Shown here: in pieces, positions 1 to 10,059 of the stretch | How positions within the stretch are numbered: position 1 is the first letter of the stretch | How the letters are laid out: every line of letters starts with the position of its first letter | Program-made: the position numbers and the translations under genes | Source of the DNA: Massilia litorea | Lineage (GTDB): Bacteria; Pseudomonadota; Gammaproteobacteria; Burkholderiales; Burkholderiaceae_D | NCBI RefSeq assembly: GCF_015101885.1 | Contig: NZ_CP062941.1 | Span: 930,001-994,000, forward strand | Direction of reading: 5' to 3' | DNA: 64,000 bases | Notes under the pieces: generated by a model | Told to the model about the DNA's origin: nothing | What the model saw: the letters and a program-made list of their open reading frames with translations, nothing else | Databases searched by the model: none

Positions 1-287
1 ACGGGCGCCCAGCGTCCATGTGCATCGAGCGCTTCGATCTTCGAGATCGCCAGCTCGCGCGTGTCCAGGTCGAGGCGGCGCGCGGCTTTATCCAGCCAGT
101 CGAGCGTCAGGACGGCGTGGCCGGCCAGCGTCTTTTTCGTAAAATCGGCTTTCAGGTCGAGGTGCAGGGCGCGCGTTTTTACCTGGTCGTAGTTGGCGTA
201 GCTCAGCGGGTCGAGGGCGAAAGCTGTGGCGCCGTGCAGGCCGAGGATGGCGCAGGCGGCGGCGCGCAGGAGGGTAAGAGTGTGCAT
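1..287 (-). CDS. M1 family metallopeptidase (aminopeptidase), N-terminal fragment
   Basis: The gene runs off the left edge, so only the first 95 codons are visible. The translation starts MHTLTLLRAAACAILGLHG, a hydrophobic export signal ending near ATAFA. It continues with DPLSYANYDQVKTRALHLDL, the start of the N-terminal beta domain of leukotriene-A4-hydrolase-like M1 aminopeptidases. Members of this family trim N-terminal residues using a zinc ion bound by HExxH plus Glu; that region lies outside the window and cannot be checked. The ATG at 287 is the only plausible start, but no strong Shine-Dalgarno sequence is visible. The family assignment is an inference from the N-terminal domain alone. 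Confidence 0.7.
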   Translation of the reverse strand, partial: MHTLTLLRAAACAILGLHGATAFALDPLSYANYDQVKTRALHLDLKADFTKKTLAGHAVLTLDWLDKAARRLDLDTRELAISKIEALDAHGRWAP

Positions 288-449
288 GTGATGAATGGCT
301 GAGCGGAGAGGCGCGAGCAGAATAGCACTTTCATAGAGGCCGCGAAAGCGCGCCTTTACTGACGGCCGTTGTGTGTATTGACGCGCTGCGGATGTGCGGA
401 CTCTGCTATGATCCGCGCTCTGCTTAACCTGCCTTATCCGCTGCTCCCT

Positions 450-1025
450 ATGGATGCCTTTCTTGTCGCAACCGGCATCGTCGCCCTCGCCGAAATCGGC
501 GACAAGACGCAGCTCCTCGCCTTCCTGCTCGCCGCCCGTTTCCGCCGCCCGCTGCCGATTATCCTCGGCATCTTCGTCGCCACCCTGCTGAACCACGCCT
601 TTGCCGCCGCCGTCGGCGCGCTGGTGAGCGAACTGCTGGGACCATCCGTGATGCGCTGGGTGCTGGGCCTGTCCTTCCTCGCCATGGCGATCTGGGCCCT
701 GATCCCCGATCACGTCGACGAAGCCGATGCGGCGCTGCCGAAACTGGGCGTGTTCATGACGACCCTGCTCGCCTTTTTCCTGGCCGAGATGGGCGACAAG
801 ACGCAGGTGGCGACCGTGGCATTGGCGGCGCGTTATACGGAAATCGCGGCGGTGGTGGCCGGGACCACGCTGGGGATGATGATCGCGAACGTGCCGGCCG
901 TGCTGTTCGGGGAGCGGATCGCGAACAAGATTCCGCTCGGGCTGGTGCACGGGATCGCGGCCGTCATCTTCATGGGGCTGGGGATGGCCACGCTGATGGG
1001 GGCGGGTAATGGCTACGGGTTTTAG
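450..1025 (+). CDS. TMEM165/GDT1 (UPF0016) family cation transporter
   Basis: A 191-residue integral membrane protein. It has two copies of the family signature E-x-G-D-K-T: EIGDKTQ at residues 15-21 and EMGDKTQ at about 113-119, each at the start of a three-helix half. Bacterial relatives export Mn2+ or exchange Ca2+/Mn2+ for protons. The antiparallel duplicated motif supplies the cation-binding acidic residues. The reading frame stays open to 369, but I chose the ATG at 450 because MDAFLVATGIVALAEIGDKT is the usual N-terminus of the family. Many relatives sit behind a yybP-ykoY manganese riboswitch; I do not recognise one in the 160 bases upstream. The exact ion is not known from sequence. 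Confidence 0.85.
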   Translation: MDAFLVATGIVALAEIGDKTQLLAFLLAARFRRPLPIILGIFVATLLNHAFAAAVGALVSELLGPSVMRWVLGLSFLAMAIWALIPDHVDEADAALPKLGVFMTTLLAFFLAEMGDKTQVATVALAARYTEIAAVVAGTTLGMMIANVPAVLFGERIANKIPLGLVHGIAAVIFMGLGMATLMGAGNGYGF

Positions 1026-1080
1026 CTGTAGTAAAACCTGTGGCAAGATCAGCGCGTTCTAAAGCGGATCTGGTGCGTAT

Positions 1081-1167
1081 CAACGCGTGTGCACGAGTGC
1101 CCACCCTACGTTACGCAACTGCCAACGTGTCAACTGACGTAGGGTGGGCTCTCGAGCCCACGCGTTG
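1081..1167. repeat. Intergenic inverted-repeat element, copy 1
   Basis: The arms 1081-1111 and 1137-1167 are near-perfect reverse complements over 31 bases (a few mismatches in the middle), separated by 25 bases. Each arm carries the core GCCCACCCTACGT or its complement and ends in CAACGCGTG. It lies between the convergent GDT1 and sugar-kinase genes, so a transcript from either side could form a long stem and terminate. The same core and spacer start (GTTACGC) recur at 24754, 53441 and 57573. Confidence 0.8.
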
Positions 1168-1185
1168 ACGGACGCATGAAAACCC

Positions 1186-2115
1186 TTACCGCCAGCGCGT
1201 CATCCACTGATCGTAGAACCCCAAATCGCGCGGCACCGCGCCGGGGATCGCGCAGATCGCGCCGGCGAATTCGTTGGCGCGCGCCAGCGTCAGCTCGAGC
1301 GGCCAGCCGCGCGCGCGGCCCAGCAGGAAGATCGCCGAGAACGCATCCCCTGCGCCGACCGTGTCGATGACGAAGGGGGGAGAAGGCGCGTCGCGGGTGT
1401 CGAGCGTGACGCCGCCGGCGCCGAAGTAGACCGAGCCGCGGTGGCCCAGCGTGACGATCAGCGCCTCCAACCCGAACATCTGCAGCAGCGCCGCGCAGGC
1501 GGAGCGCGTTTCGCCGGCCGCCATCGGCGGGTCGTTCGGCCCCAATTGAAAATACCAGCCGAACAGGGCCTGCAGCTCGTCTTCGTTGAGTTTGACGATG
1601 TCGGCCGCGTGCAGCGCGTCGGCGACGATTTTTTCGTCGACCTGGCCGTCGCGCAGGTTCAGGTCGAGGTAGCGGGTGGCGCTTGTCGCCGACAGCAAGG
1701 CTTTGAGGGTGCCGCGCGAACGCTCGCCGCGCTGGGCCAGGGTGCCGAAATACAGGATGCCGGCGTCGACCGTCTTCACAGCCGCCAGCGCTTCTTCGCG
1801 CCCGATGTAGTCGTAGGCCTGGTTGGGCACGATGACGAAGCGGTGCCCTTTCGCGCCGCGCTCGACGATGACGCGGCCGGTTTCCTCGATCGTGTCACGC
1901 TGCAGGCCGGCCTGCGACATCGCGAAGCGCTCGAATTCGGCCCGGATCGTCTCGCCGTTGTGGTCGGCGCCGATGCGGGTGATCATCAGTTGCGGCGCCA
2001 TGAAGGCGGCCAGGTGGCGCGCGACATTGAAGGGCGCGCCGCCGACGATCTGTTCGGTCGCGAAATCGTCGACCAGGGACTCGCCGAAGACGAGCGTCGT
2101 CAGCGCGCCGCTCAT
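1186..2115 (-). CDS. PfkB-family carbohydrate kinase (fructokinase-like)
   Basis: A 309-residue ribokinase/PfkB-fold sugar kinase that would phosphorylate a sugar with ATP in the cytoplasm. The N-terminal substrate motif is VGGAPFNVARHLA. The C-terminal signature DTVGAGDAFS begins at residue 251 and contains the GAGD anion hole with the catalytic Asp at about 257. The start at 2115 is set by MSGALTTLVFGESLVDD and by a four-base ATGA overlap with the stop of the upstream GST gene, so the two are probably translationally coupled. The frame stays open upstream inside the GST gene, but that part is noncoding shadow. Fructose or a related ketose is the likeliest substrate, but this cannot be proven from sequence. 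Confidence 0.85.
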   Translation of the reverse strand: MSGALTTLVFGESLVDDFATEQIVGGAPFNVARHLAAFMAPQLMITRIGADHNGETIRAEFERFAMSQAGLQRDTIEETGRVIVERGAKGHRFVIVPNQAYDYIGREEALAAVKTVDAGILYFGTLAQRGERSRGTLKALLSATSATRYLDLNLRDGQVDEKIVADALHAADIVKLNEDELQALFGWYFQLGPNDPPMAAGETRSACAALLQMFGLEALIVTLGHRGSVYFGAGGVTLDTRDAPSPPFVIDTVGAGDAFSAIFLLGRARGWPLELTLARANEFAGAICAIPGAVPRDLGFYDQWMTRWR

Positions 2116-2732
2116 CCTTCGAACGGCGCCGTGTCGCGGAAGGAGGCGCGTTCGGCCAGCTTGTCGTGCAGCTTCGCCAGGTTCGGATAGTCGTCGCGCC
2201 AGGCGATGTCCGGGAAGCGGAAGGCCAGCCAGCCAAGTGCGCAGCCGACGGCGACGTCGGCCAGCGTATACGACTTGCCCATGCAGAAAGGCTGCTCGCC
2301 GAGTTTTTCCGCCATCACGGCCAGGCCCGCATGCACCTTGCCCAGCTGGCGTGCCATCCACTGCGGGCTCTGCTGCTCTTGCGGGCGCAGCGTCTTTTCC
2401 AGGCGCACCAGCACGGCCGCGTCGAGTACGCCGTCGGCCAGCGCCTCCCACACTTTGACGTCGGCGCGGTCGCGTCCGTTGCCGTTGGCCGGCAGCAGCT
2501 TGCACACGGGCGTGAGCGTATCGAGGTATTCGGCGATCACGCGCGAATCGTAGAGGGCGCTGCCGTCTTCCATGACCAGGCAGGGCACCTTGCCCAGCGG
2601 GTTGGAAAGGTGGACCTGGGTCTCGGCGGCCCACACGTTGTCGAGCTCAAAGGAATAATCGAGCTTCTTTTCCGCCATGACGACGCGGACCTTGCGCACA
2701 TAGGGACTGGTGTTCGAACCGATGAGTTTCAT
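2112..2732 (-). CDS. Glutathione S-transferase family protein (YibF-like)
   Basis: A 206-residue soluble GST. The N-terminal thioredoxin-like domain begins MKLIGSNTSPYVRKVRVVM, with the S-P-Y-V-R-K motif around the putative catalytic Ser9. It continues with NPLGKVPCLV (the conserved cis-Pro region) and DSRVIAEYLD (the glutathione-binding S-R-x-I-x-x-Y-L motif). The C-terminal all-helical domain follows. The overall order matches Escherichia coli YibF, a GST of unknown physiological substrate. I chose the start at 2732 because it puts the thioredoxin-fold beta strand at residue 1; an open extension to 2822 has no GST homology. It is the first gene of a two-gene unit with the PfkB kinase. Confidence 0.85.
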   Translation of the reverse strand: MKLIGSNTSPYVRKVRVVMAEKKLDYSFELDNVWAAETQVHLSNPLGKVPCLVMEDGSALYDSRVIAEYLDTLTPVCKLLPANGNGRDRADVKVWEALADGVLDAAVLVRLEKTLRPQEQQSPQWMARQLGKVHAGLAVMAEKLGEQPFCMGKSYTLADVAVGCALGWLAFRFPDIAWRDDYPNLAKLHDKLAERASFRDTAPFEG

Positions 2733-2767
2733 AGATGCTCGGAAAGAGGAATTTAATATGAGTATAA

Positions 2768-4258
<1,491 letters not shown>

Positions 4259-4282
4259 GCGTTCGCGATCCAGTGAGTCAAC

Positions 4283-4314
4283 AGCCCGCGCCGGACATGG
4301 CGCGGGCTTTTTTT
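4283..4314 (+). terminator. Rho-independent terminator of purB
   Basis: A ten-base-pair stem (4283-4292 with 4299-4308) with a six-base loop is followed by a run of seven T. It lies in the gap between the convergent purB and TonB-receptor genes. Confidence 0.9.
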
Positions 4315-4325
4315 ATTTACGCCCG

Positions 4326-6287
4326 TCAGTTCTGCCACACCACTCTGACCGCCACCGTGCGCGGCACTTCCGAACGCGTGGCGATTCCCCCGTACTCGGC
4401 GTGGCTGCCGTTCAGGTTCGTCGCGGCGACCGACAGGTCCAGATCCGGTCGCAGGCGCCAGCCGAAACGCGCATCGAGGGCGGCATAGCCCGGCACCTGG
4501 CCGATATCGAGCGCCCCCACCTTGCGCACGGCGAGCTCGAGTTCGCGCGCCGCGTCGATGCTGTAGGTCGAGCGCAGCTGCAGGTTATGCGAGGGATCGA
4601 AGCCCGCCCGCCGCAGGCTGCCGGCGTCGTTGCTGCCGGGTTTCAGCTGAAAACGCTCACGCATGGCCGTCAGTCCGGCCGACAGGCGCCACGATTTCGT
4701 TGCCTGGAAACTGCCCCACATTTCGATGCCGTAGCCGTGCCCTTCGCCCAGGTTCGCGAAATCGACTATCGTGCGGCTCGGCCGCAGTTCCTGGGTGCGC
4801 AGGTCATCGTAATCGTTGTAGAACAGCGTGGCCGAATACGACAGACGCGGCAGCGGCTGCCCGCGATAGCCCAGTTCGAACACCTTGGCCACCTCCGAGC
4901 GCACGCCGGGGCTGCCCGCGAGGATGTAGGGCGGCCGTCCCGGGATATAGGTATCGGCGTCAAGCCGCGAGGGGGCGCGCACCGCACGCGAGGCTGCCGC
5001 CCAGAAGGCGTGGCCTGGCGCCCTGCTCCACGACAGGCGCGCGCTCGGCAGGAATTCGGTGCCCGTGTAATCGTTGCGCTCGACCCGGGCACCGACCGTG
5101 GCGCGCAGCGTCGGCGCCAGCGTGATCTCGTCCTGGGCAAACAGGCTCAGCCACGTCTGGTTCAGGCGTTCCGGCAGGAAGGCGACATACTGGCTGCCCT
5201 GCACATGGTCCCGGCCGTAGCGCGCATTCGCACCCCAGGCCACGTTGTGCGCCCCGATCGGCGCCAGCGTGTGCTGGACCTGCAGGTCGACGATGTCGAG
5301 CGACTCGGTAAAGGTCGGCGGCACTTCGCGCCTGGTGTAGTCGTAATACAGCTGGACGTTGACGCTGCCGCCATCCTGCAGCGCATGCTGCCAGCCGCCC
5401 GTCAGGTTGGCGCCGTGGGTGTCGACCGTGCCCAGGCCCGGATTGGCTCCGGAAACGGCAATCGTCCCCGGCGCCGGCTGCCCGAACATCCCGCGGTTCA
5501 CGTTGCCGTTCAGGCTGAAGCGGTCGGCGCCGCGCTCCCAATCGGCCCGAAAACCCACCTGCCCCGCATGCCAGGCATCGTCGATTGCGGCGCCGCTGGC
5601 CAGTTCCGTATGCGAGCGTCCCTGCGCCTTGCCATAGACGCGCCAGCCAATGTCGTTCGTGCGTCCGCCCTGGCGAAACGCGATGTCGCCGCCTTCGGTG
5701 GCGCCGCGCAGCACGGCGAGACTGCCATGGGTGTCGTGCGCCGAGCGGGTGGTGATGTTGATGACGCCGTTCACGGCGTTCACGCCCCACAGCGTACCGC
5801 CCGGGCCGCTGACCACCTCGATCCGTTCGATGTCTTCGAGCAGCAAATCCTGCACATCCCAGAACACGCCGGAAAACAGCGGCGTGTACACCGAACGCCC
5901 GTCGATCAGCACCAGCAGTTTATTCGGGGCGCTGTTGCCGCCGCCGTTCAGGCCGCGCGCCGTGATCGCATAGTTCGCACCGTTGACACGCGCCACTTGC
6001 AGGTTGGGCGCCAGGCGCAGGACTTCGGGCAGGCTTGCGGCACCCGAGCGGCGGATGTCGTCGGCCGTGATGACGAACACCGCGGCCGGGGCCTCGAGCA
6101 GGCGCTCCGGCTTTTTCGACACCGAGGTCACCTGGATATTCGCCAGTTCCTCGATCGACAGGTCAGCAAAATCGGCCCCCTGCGGATCGGCGGCATGGGC
6201 ATTTGCATGAGCACTACTGGCCAGCGCGGCGGCGAGCAGCAGGACCAGCACCCGTGGGCGTGGCCGGCTTGGGGGAACATTGTACAT
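4326..6287 (-). CDS. TonB-dependent outer-membrane receptor
   Basis: A 653-residue outer-membrane beta-barrel transporter. It has an export signal at about residues 1-33 and a TonB-box region around DLSIEELANIQVTSVSKKPE. A plug domain follows, including AAVFVITADDIRRSGAASLP, the LLVLIDGRSVYTPLFSG segment and VSGPGGTLWGVNAVNGVINI. A C-terminal barrel of repeated amphipathic strands completes it. It takes up a siderophore, metal complex or other large ligand using TonB energy. The ligand cannot be read from the sequence. The start has a good GAGGAG Shine-Dalgarno five bases upstream. It is divergent from the cytochrome b561/YceI genes, and no convincing Fur box was found, only a weak half-site. 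Confidence 0.9.
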   Translation of the reverse strand: MYNVPPSRPRPRVLVLLLAAALASSAHANAHAADPQGADFADLSIEELANIQVTSVSKKPERLLEAPAAVFVITADDIRRSGAASLPEVLRLAPNLQVARVNGANYAITARGLNGGGNSAPNKLLVLIDGRSVYTPLFSGVFWDVQDLLLEDIERIEVVSGPGGTLWGVNAVNGVINITTRSAHDTHGSLAVLRGATEGGDIAFRQGGRTNDIGWRVYGKAQGRSHTELASGAAIDDAWHAGQVGFRADWERGADRFSLNGNVNRGMFGQPAPGTIAVSGANPGLGTVDTHGANLTGGWQHALQDGGSVNVQLYYDYTRREVPPTFTESLDIVDLQVQHTLAPIGAHNVAWGANARYGRDHVQGSQYVAFLPERLNQTWLSLFAQDEITLAPTLRATVGARVERNDYTGTEFLPSARLSWSRAPGHAFWAAASRAVRAPSRLDADTYIPGRPPYILAGSPGVRSEVAKVFELGYRGQPLPRLSYSATLFYNDYDDLRTQELRPSRTIVDFANLGEGHGYGIEMWGSFQATKSWRLSAGLTAMRERFQLKPGSNDAGSLRRAGFDPSHNLQLRSTYSIDAARELELAVRKVGALDIGQVPGYAALDARFGWRLRPDLDLSVAATNLNGSHAEYGGIATRSEVPRTVAVRVVWQN

Positions 6288-6481
6288 ACGACTCCTCGAA
6301 AGGGAACTTTGCCTCTTTTATTCTCAATACGCGCTGGCTCCGATTTTACATTCGACTGTGCCGTGGCTGTGCACGTTTAACAATTCATGCAAGTGTACGA
6401 AAAGAAACATGCAGTGCCGAACCACGCATGCCCTTTTTTGCTATAGTTTTCGTTCTGGTCAGTACCAAGGCGACAACAAGC

Positions 6482-7033
6482 ATGCAGCGTTACTCTCTCC
6501 CCGCGATCGTCCTGCACTGGCTGATCGCCCTCCTGATCATCGGTACCTTCACGCTGGGCCTGGTGATGACCGACATTCCCGGGCTGACGCCGACCAAGCT
6601 GCGCTATTTTTCCTGGCACAAATGGGCGGGTGTAACCGTGCTGTCGCTGGCGACCCTGCGCCTGCTGTGGCGCCTGCGCAGCAAGCCGCCCGCCTATCCC
6701 GCCGGCATGGCCCCCTGGCAAAGCCGCGCCGCGCACGGACTGCACGGCCTGCTGTATGTGCTGATGTTTGCCGTGCCGCTGTCCGGCTATTTCTACAGCC
6801 TGGCGGCCGGCGTGCCGGTCGTGTATTTTGGCCTGCTTCCCCTGCCGGTCCTGATCGAAGCCGATCCGGTGTTAAAACCCGTGCTCGGCGCCCTGCACTA
6901 CTGGCTCAACATGGGCCTGGCCGCCCTGGTGGCGATCCACGTGCTGGCCGCTTTAAAACATGTGCTGATCGACCGCGACGGCATCATGGGGCGCATGCTG
7001 CCCTTTCCGATTAAAAGAGGAGTTTATAAATGA
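6482..7033 (+). CDS. Cytochrome b561 family protein
   Basis: A 183-residue inner-membrane di-heme cytochrome with four predicted helices. Candidate heme-ligand histidines are His12 (VLHW), His46 (SWHKWAG), His85/88 (AAHGLHG), His139 (ALHYW) and His153/160. Bacterial b561 proteins move electrons between quinones and periplasmic acceptors. I chose the ATG at 6482 because MQRYSLPAIVLHWLIAL is the standard family N-terminus; the frame is open upstream but shows no homology. The stop overlaps the next gene in an ATGA, so b561 and the first YceI are translationally coupled. This b561-YceI pairing is common and fits a role with periplasmic quinone or isoprenoid partners. Confidence 0.9.
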   Translation: MQRYSLPAIVLHWLIALLIIGTFTLGLVMTDIPGLTPTKLRYFSWHKWAGVTVLSLATLRLLWRLRSKPPAYPAGMAPWQSRAAHGLHGLLYVLMFAVPLSGYFYSLAAGVPVVYFGLLPLPVLIEADPVLKPVLGALHYWLNMGLAALVAIHVLAALKHVLIDRDGIMGRMLPFPIKRGVYK

Positions 7034-7593
7034 AACCCGTGCGCGCCCTTGCGCTTGCTTCGCTGTTCGCCAGCGCCCTTGCCGCCTCTCTGTCCACTGC
7101 GGCTGTTTTAAAAACCGATCCCGCGAAAAGCAGCGTCGCCGCCGTGTTCAAGCAGATGAACGTGCCGGTCGAAGCGAAATTCAAGACGTTTACGGCATCG
7201 ATCGACTACGACGCCGCCCGCCCCGAAGCATCGAAGGCGAGCGTCGACATCCAGACCGCCAGCATGGACCTGGGCGACCCCGAATACAATAAAGAGGTTG
7301 CCAAGAAAGAGTGGTTCAACACGGCGCAATTTCCGAAAGCGAGTTTTGTCTCGACCTCGATCAAGCCGGCCGCTCCCGGCAAATTGAACGTGGCCGGCAA
7401 GCTGACCATCAAGGGCAAGACCGCCGACGTGAATTTCCCGCTGACGGTGAAAACCGAAGCCGGCAAACAGGTTTTTGAAGGGCAGTTGCCGATCAAACGG
7501 CTTGCTTTTAATATCGGCGAAGGCGAGTGGAAAGACACCAGCATGGTCGCCGACGAAGTTGTCATCAAATTCCGCGTCACTGCGGGCCAATAA
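7030..7593 (+). CDS. YceI family periplasmic protein (first copy)
   Basis: A 187-residue exported lipocalin-like protein. The signal peptide is MKPVRALALASLFASALAAS. A YceI domain follows (KTDPAKSSVAAVFKQMNVPV, then WFNTAQFPKASFVSTSI and GKLTIKGKTADVNFPLTV). YceI domains bind polyisoprenoid chains such as octaprenyl-phenols. The start overlaps the b561 stop by four bases and has a strong GAGGAG ribosome site inside the b561 gene. It lacks the usual leading W of YIDP-SHS-type YceI and is clearly different from the second copy, so the two have probably diverged in ligand. Confidence 0.9.
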   Translation: MKPVRALALASLFASALAASLSTAAVLKTDPAKSSVAAVFKQMNVPVEAKFKTFTASIDYDAARPEASKASVDIQTASMDLGDPEYNKEVAKKEWFNTAQFPKASFVSTSIKPAAPGKLNVAGKLTIKGKTADVNFPLTVKTEAGKQVFEGQLPIKRLAFNIGEGEWKDTSMVADEVVIKFRVTAGQ

Positions 7594-7615
7594 TTCACTA
7601 CCGAGAGACCAATAA

Positions 7616-8185
7616 ATGAAACTGCACCTCCTGATTGCCGCCACCCTTGCCACCAGCGCCGGCTTCGCCTGCGCAGCAGCCGACACCTACAAGATCGAGC
7701 CGAACCACACCTACCCGAGCTTCGAAGCCGACCACATGGGCATCTCGGTATGGCGCGGCAAATTCACCAAAACCGACGGCACCATTACGCTCGACCGCGC
7801 CGCGAAAACCGGCAGCGTCGACATCACGGTCGACATGAACAGCATCGATTTCGGCCACGAAAAGATGAATGCACACGCGAAGAAGCCGGACATTTTCGAC
7901 GTCGCCCAATACCCGACCGCCACGTTCAAAGGCAATAAACTGCGCTTCGAAGGCGAGAACCTGGTCGCTGTCGAGGGCGACTTCACCCTGCATGGCGTGA
8001 CCAAACCACTGACCCTGAACATCGCCAAGTTCAAGTGCATCCAGCACCCGATGCTGAAACGCGAAGTCTGCGGTGCCGACGCACACGGCTTTTTCCTGCG
8101 CAGCGATTACGGCGTGAACGCCGGCCTGCCGAATTTTTCGCCTGAAGTGAAACTGGCGATCCAGGTCGAAGCCGTCAAGCAGTAA
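7616..8185 (+). CDS. YceI family periplasmic protein (second copy)
   Basis: A 189-residue exported YceI protein. It has a signal peptide up to about FACAAA, then the canonical TYKIEPNHTYPSFEADHMG opening and later DIFDVAQYPTATFKG and LTLHGVTKPLTL-type strands. It also carries KCIQHPMLKREVCGAD, with two cysteines that could form a disulfide as in E. coli YceI. It lies 22 bases downstream of the first copy in the same direction and ends the operon at a strong terminator. The likely role is binding of an isoprenoid or quinone-like molecule in the periplasm, in partnership with the b561 cytochrome (inference from context). Confidence 0.92.
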   Translation: MKLHLLIAATLATSAGFACAAADTYKIEPNHTYPSFEADHMGISVWRGKFTKTDGTITLDRAAKTGSVDITVDMNSIDFGHEKMNAHAKKPDIFDVAQYPTATFKGNKLRFEGENLVAVEGDFTLHGVTKPLTLNIAKFKCIQHPMLKREVCGADAHGFFLRSDYGVNAGLPNFSPEVKLAIQVEAVKQ

Positions 8186-8202
8186 TTCCCCGCTGTAAAA
8201 CA

Positions 8203-8237
8203 AAAGCCCCGCTACCTGTCGGCAGCGGGGCTTTTTA
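8203..8237 (+). terminator. Rho-independent terminator of the b561-YceI operon
   Basis: A twelve-base-pair stem (8203-8214 with 8225-8236) with a ten-base loop ends in a T run. The A run on the 5' side means it could also work on the opposite strand for the glycine-zipper gene. Confidence 0.9.
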
Positions 8238-8261
8238 CATGACAGAACCGACTAAGGCTGA

Positions 8262-9755
8262 TTAACGGCCGTCACGATCCAGGTCGCCCGGAATGGCGCG
8301 CTCGACCTTGTGCCATGCGGCACGGCTGGCTGCCTTGGCCTGGTCCCACGACAGGCGCGAGTTGCCGCGGCTGGTGTTCCATTCGTCGGCCAGGTAGTGC
8401 TCGTTCTGGTCGTAGCTGCCGGTGTAGCGGCCCTTGCCGTTATAGCCCAGCGCGTAGGCCGGAGCGTAATCGTCGTAGGTGTAGCCAGGGGTGTAATACG
8501 ACTCGGTTTGATAGGTGTTACGCCAGTGCGCATCTTCCTGGGCTGGATTGACCATGCCGCCGACGCCCTTGCCGGCCATGCCGCCGACCGCTGCGCCGAC
8601 TGCCGCACCGGCCACCATGCCGATCGGGCCGCCCACGGCGCCGATCGTGGCGCCCGCTGCTGCACCGCCGCCTGCGCCGACGCCCTTGGCCAGGTTATGG
8701 TCGTGCAGGTCGTCGCCCGGCTTGGAGTTGACGACTTCGCCGGCACCCTTGCCGGTTGCGCCACCTGCCAGGCCGCCGATCACGGCACCCGCGGCCATGC
8801 CGACCGGGCCGCCGACGGCGCCGATCGCTGCGCCTGCCGCTGCGCCACCGGCGCCACCGACGCCTTGCGCCAGGTTATGTTCGTCCAGACGGTCATCGCC
8901 TTTCGGATTCACGACTTCGCCAGCGCCACGGCCGGCTGCGCCGCCCGCCAGGCCGCCGACGACCGCACCGGCGGCCATGCCGATCGGGCCGCCCACGGCG
9001 CCGAGTGCGGCACCGGTGGCTGCACCGGCGGTGGCGCCGGCGCCCTTGGCCAGGTGGTGTTCGTTCAGGTCGTCACCGGCTTTCGGATTGACGACTTCGC
9101 CCACGCCCTTGCCGGCCATGCCGCCGGTGATGCCGCCGATGGCGGCACCAGCGACGGTACCGATCGGACCGGCTGCGGAACCGATGGCGGCACCAGCGAG
9201 CGCGCCGCCGACGGCGCCGACGCCGGTGCCGATCACGTGCGAACCGCCTTGTTCGGTCCACGAACGCTCGATGTGGGCAGCGTCTTCGTCGTTACGGGCG
9301 TGCACGCCCATCAGGATGCCGCCCTGCTTGATGCCTTCTTCGTAGTGTGCTGCGCGTTCTTCAGGGATACCGGCACCGATCAGCGCGCCGATCAGGCCGC
9401 CGGTGATGCCGCCGGCGCCGGCGCCGGCCAGTGCTGCGGCCAGCGGGCCGGCCACGACCAGGCCAAAGCCTGGCAACACGAGGGTGGTGCCGACGGCGGC
9501 AATGCCTGCCAGGACGGCGCCGATGGTGCCGCCGATACCGGCGCCGATGCCGGCGCCTTCGGCTGCCTTGCTACCGAGTTCGGTATCGGTGTCGGCGAAG
9601 TGGGTGCTGCGGGTCGAATCCGACATCATCAGGTTGACGTCGTCCTTGCTGTAGCCGCGGGTGGAAACGGTATCGTAAGCGCGCTCTGCGCTGGCGCGGT
9701 CCGGGAACAGGCCGGTGACCATGCGCGAATTCTGCTTATTGGTGTCGTAGCTCAT
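8262..9755 (-). CDS. Glycine-zipper repeat protein with N-terminal stress-protein 17M-like domain
   Basis: A 497-residue protein. Residues 10-50 (MVTGLFPDRASAERAYDTV and on) resemble the general stress protein 17M/YflT domain. A first glycine-zipper segment covers about 67-130. Four tandem 60-residue units then occupy about 178-237, 238-297, 298-357 and 358-410. Each has a G-x3-G-rich double zipper, the block VGGPIGMAAGA, and a polar linker of the type GEVVNPKxGDDLxEHxLAK. The C-terminus is Tyr-rich, then charged. Glycine zippers form membrane-inserting helix pairs. The repeats are visible in the DNA as a 180-base period. There is no classical signal peptide. I do not know its role; envelope or desiccation stress is a guess from domain type. 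Confidence 0.8.
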   Translation of the reverse strand: MSYDTNKQNSRMVTGLFPDRASAERAYDTVSTRGYSKDDVNLMMSDSTRSTHFADTDTELGSKAAEGAGIGAGIGGTIGAVLAGIAAVGTTLVLPGFGLVVAGPLAAALAGAGAGGITGGLIGALIGAGIPEERAAHYEEGIKQGGILMGVHARNDEDAAHIERSWTEQGGSHVIGTGVGAVGGALAGAAIGSAAGPIGTVAGAAIGGITGGMAGKGVGEVVNPKAGDDLNEHHLAKGAGATAGAATGAALGAVGGPIGMAAGAVVGGLAGGAAGRGAGEVVNPKGDDRLDEHNLAQGVGGAGGAAAGAAIGAVGGPVGMAAGAVIGGLAGGATGKGAGEVVNSKPGDDLHDHNLAKGVGAGGGAAAGATIGAVGGPIGMVAGAAVGAAVGGMAGKGVGGMVNPAQEDAHWRNTYQTESYYTPGYTYDDYAPAYALGYNGKGRYTGSYDQNEHYLADEWNTSRGNSRLSWDQAKAASRAAWHKVERAIPGDLDRDGR

Positions 9756-10059
9756 GATGTATCCCTTTCAAAGGTGTTGTGGTAGTGCGGTCAGGTCTTG
9801 CAACAATTCGGTTGCCAGTAGCCGAACAATATGCCCCGACTATTACCCCTTCTGTTCGCTGACGCACTCACTTCACGAGATTCCAAAACGGCAACATTTT
9901 CATGAAAAAAAACCCGGCCCGGAACAGGATTTACAGATTCGTCGTCTAACGTTCGTTGCCGCACCGACCCGCTATGTCGACATTCCGTAGACTTTTTCAC
10001 ATGGCCACCGCAATCAATTGGCCTCGGGTAGGTTTTTTTTACTATGAGGAGGAACTAAA
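9756..10059. other. Divergent intergenic region (304 bases)
   Basis: It separates the glycine-zipper gene (minus) from the GlsB/YeaQ gene (plus), so it must hold promoters for both. The only clear element is the strong AGGAGGA ribosome site just before 10060. It is less GC-rich than its neighbours. I see no convincing -35/-10 pair, repeat or RNA gene. Confidence 0.6.

Noticed and set aside
288..449. Manganese (yybP-ykoY) riboswitch before the GDT1 gene; TTGACG/TATGAT promoter
   Set aside because: No recognisable conserved riboswitch helices, and the TTGACG to TATGAT spacer is 23 bases, too long.
6316..6332. Fur-like TTGAGAAT half-site upstream of the TonB receptor
   Set aside because: Only one half matches; the second half of the 7-1-7 pattern is missing.
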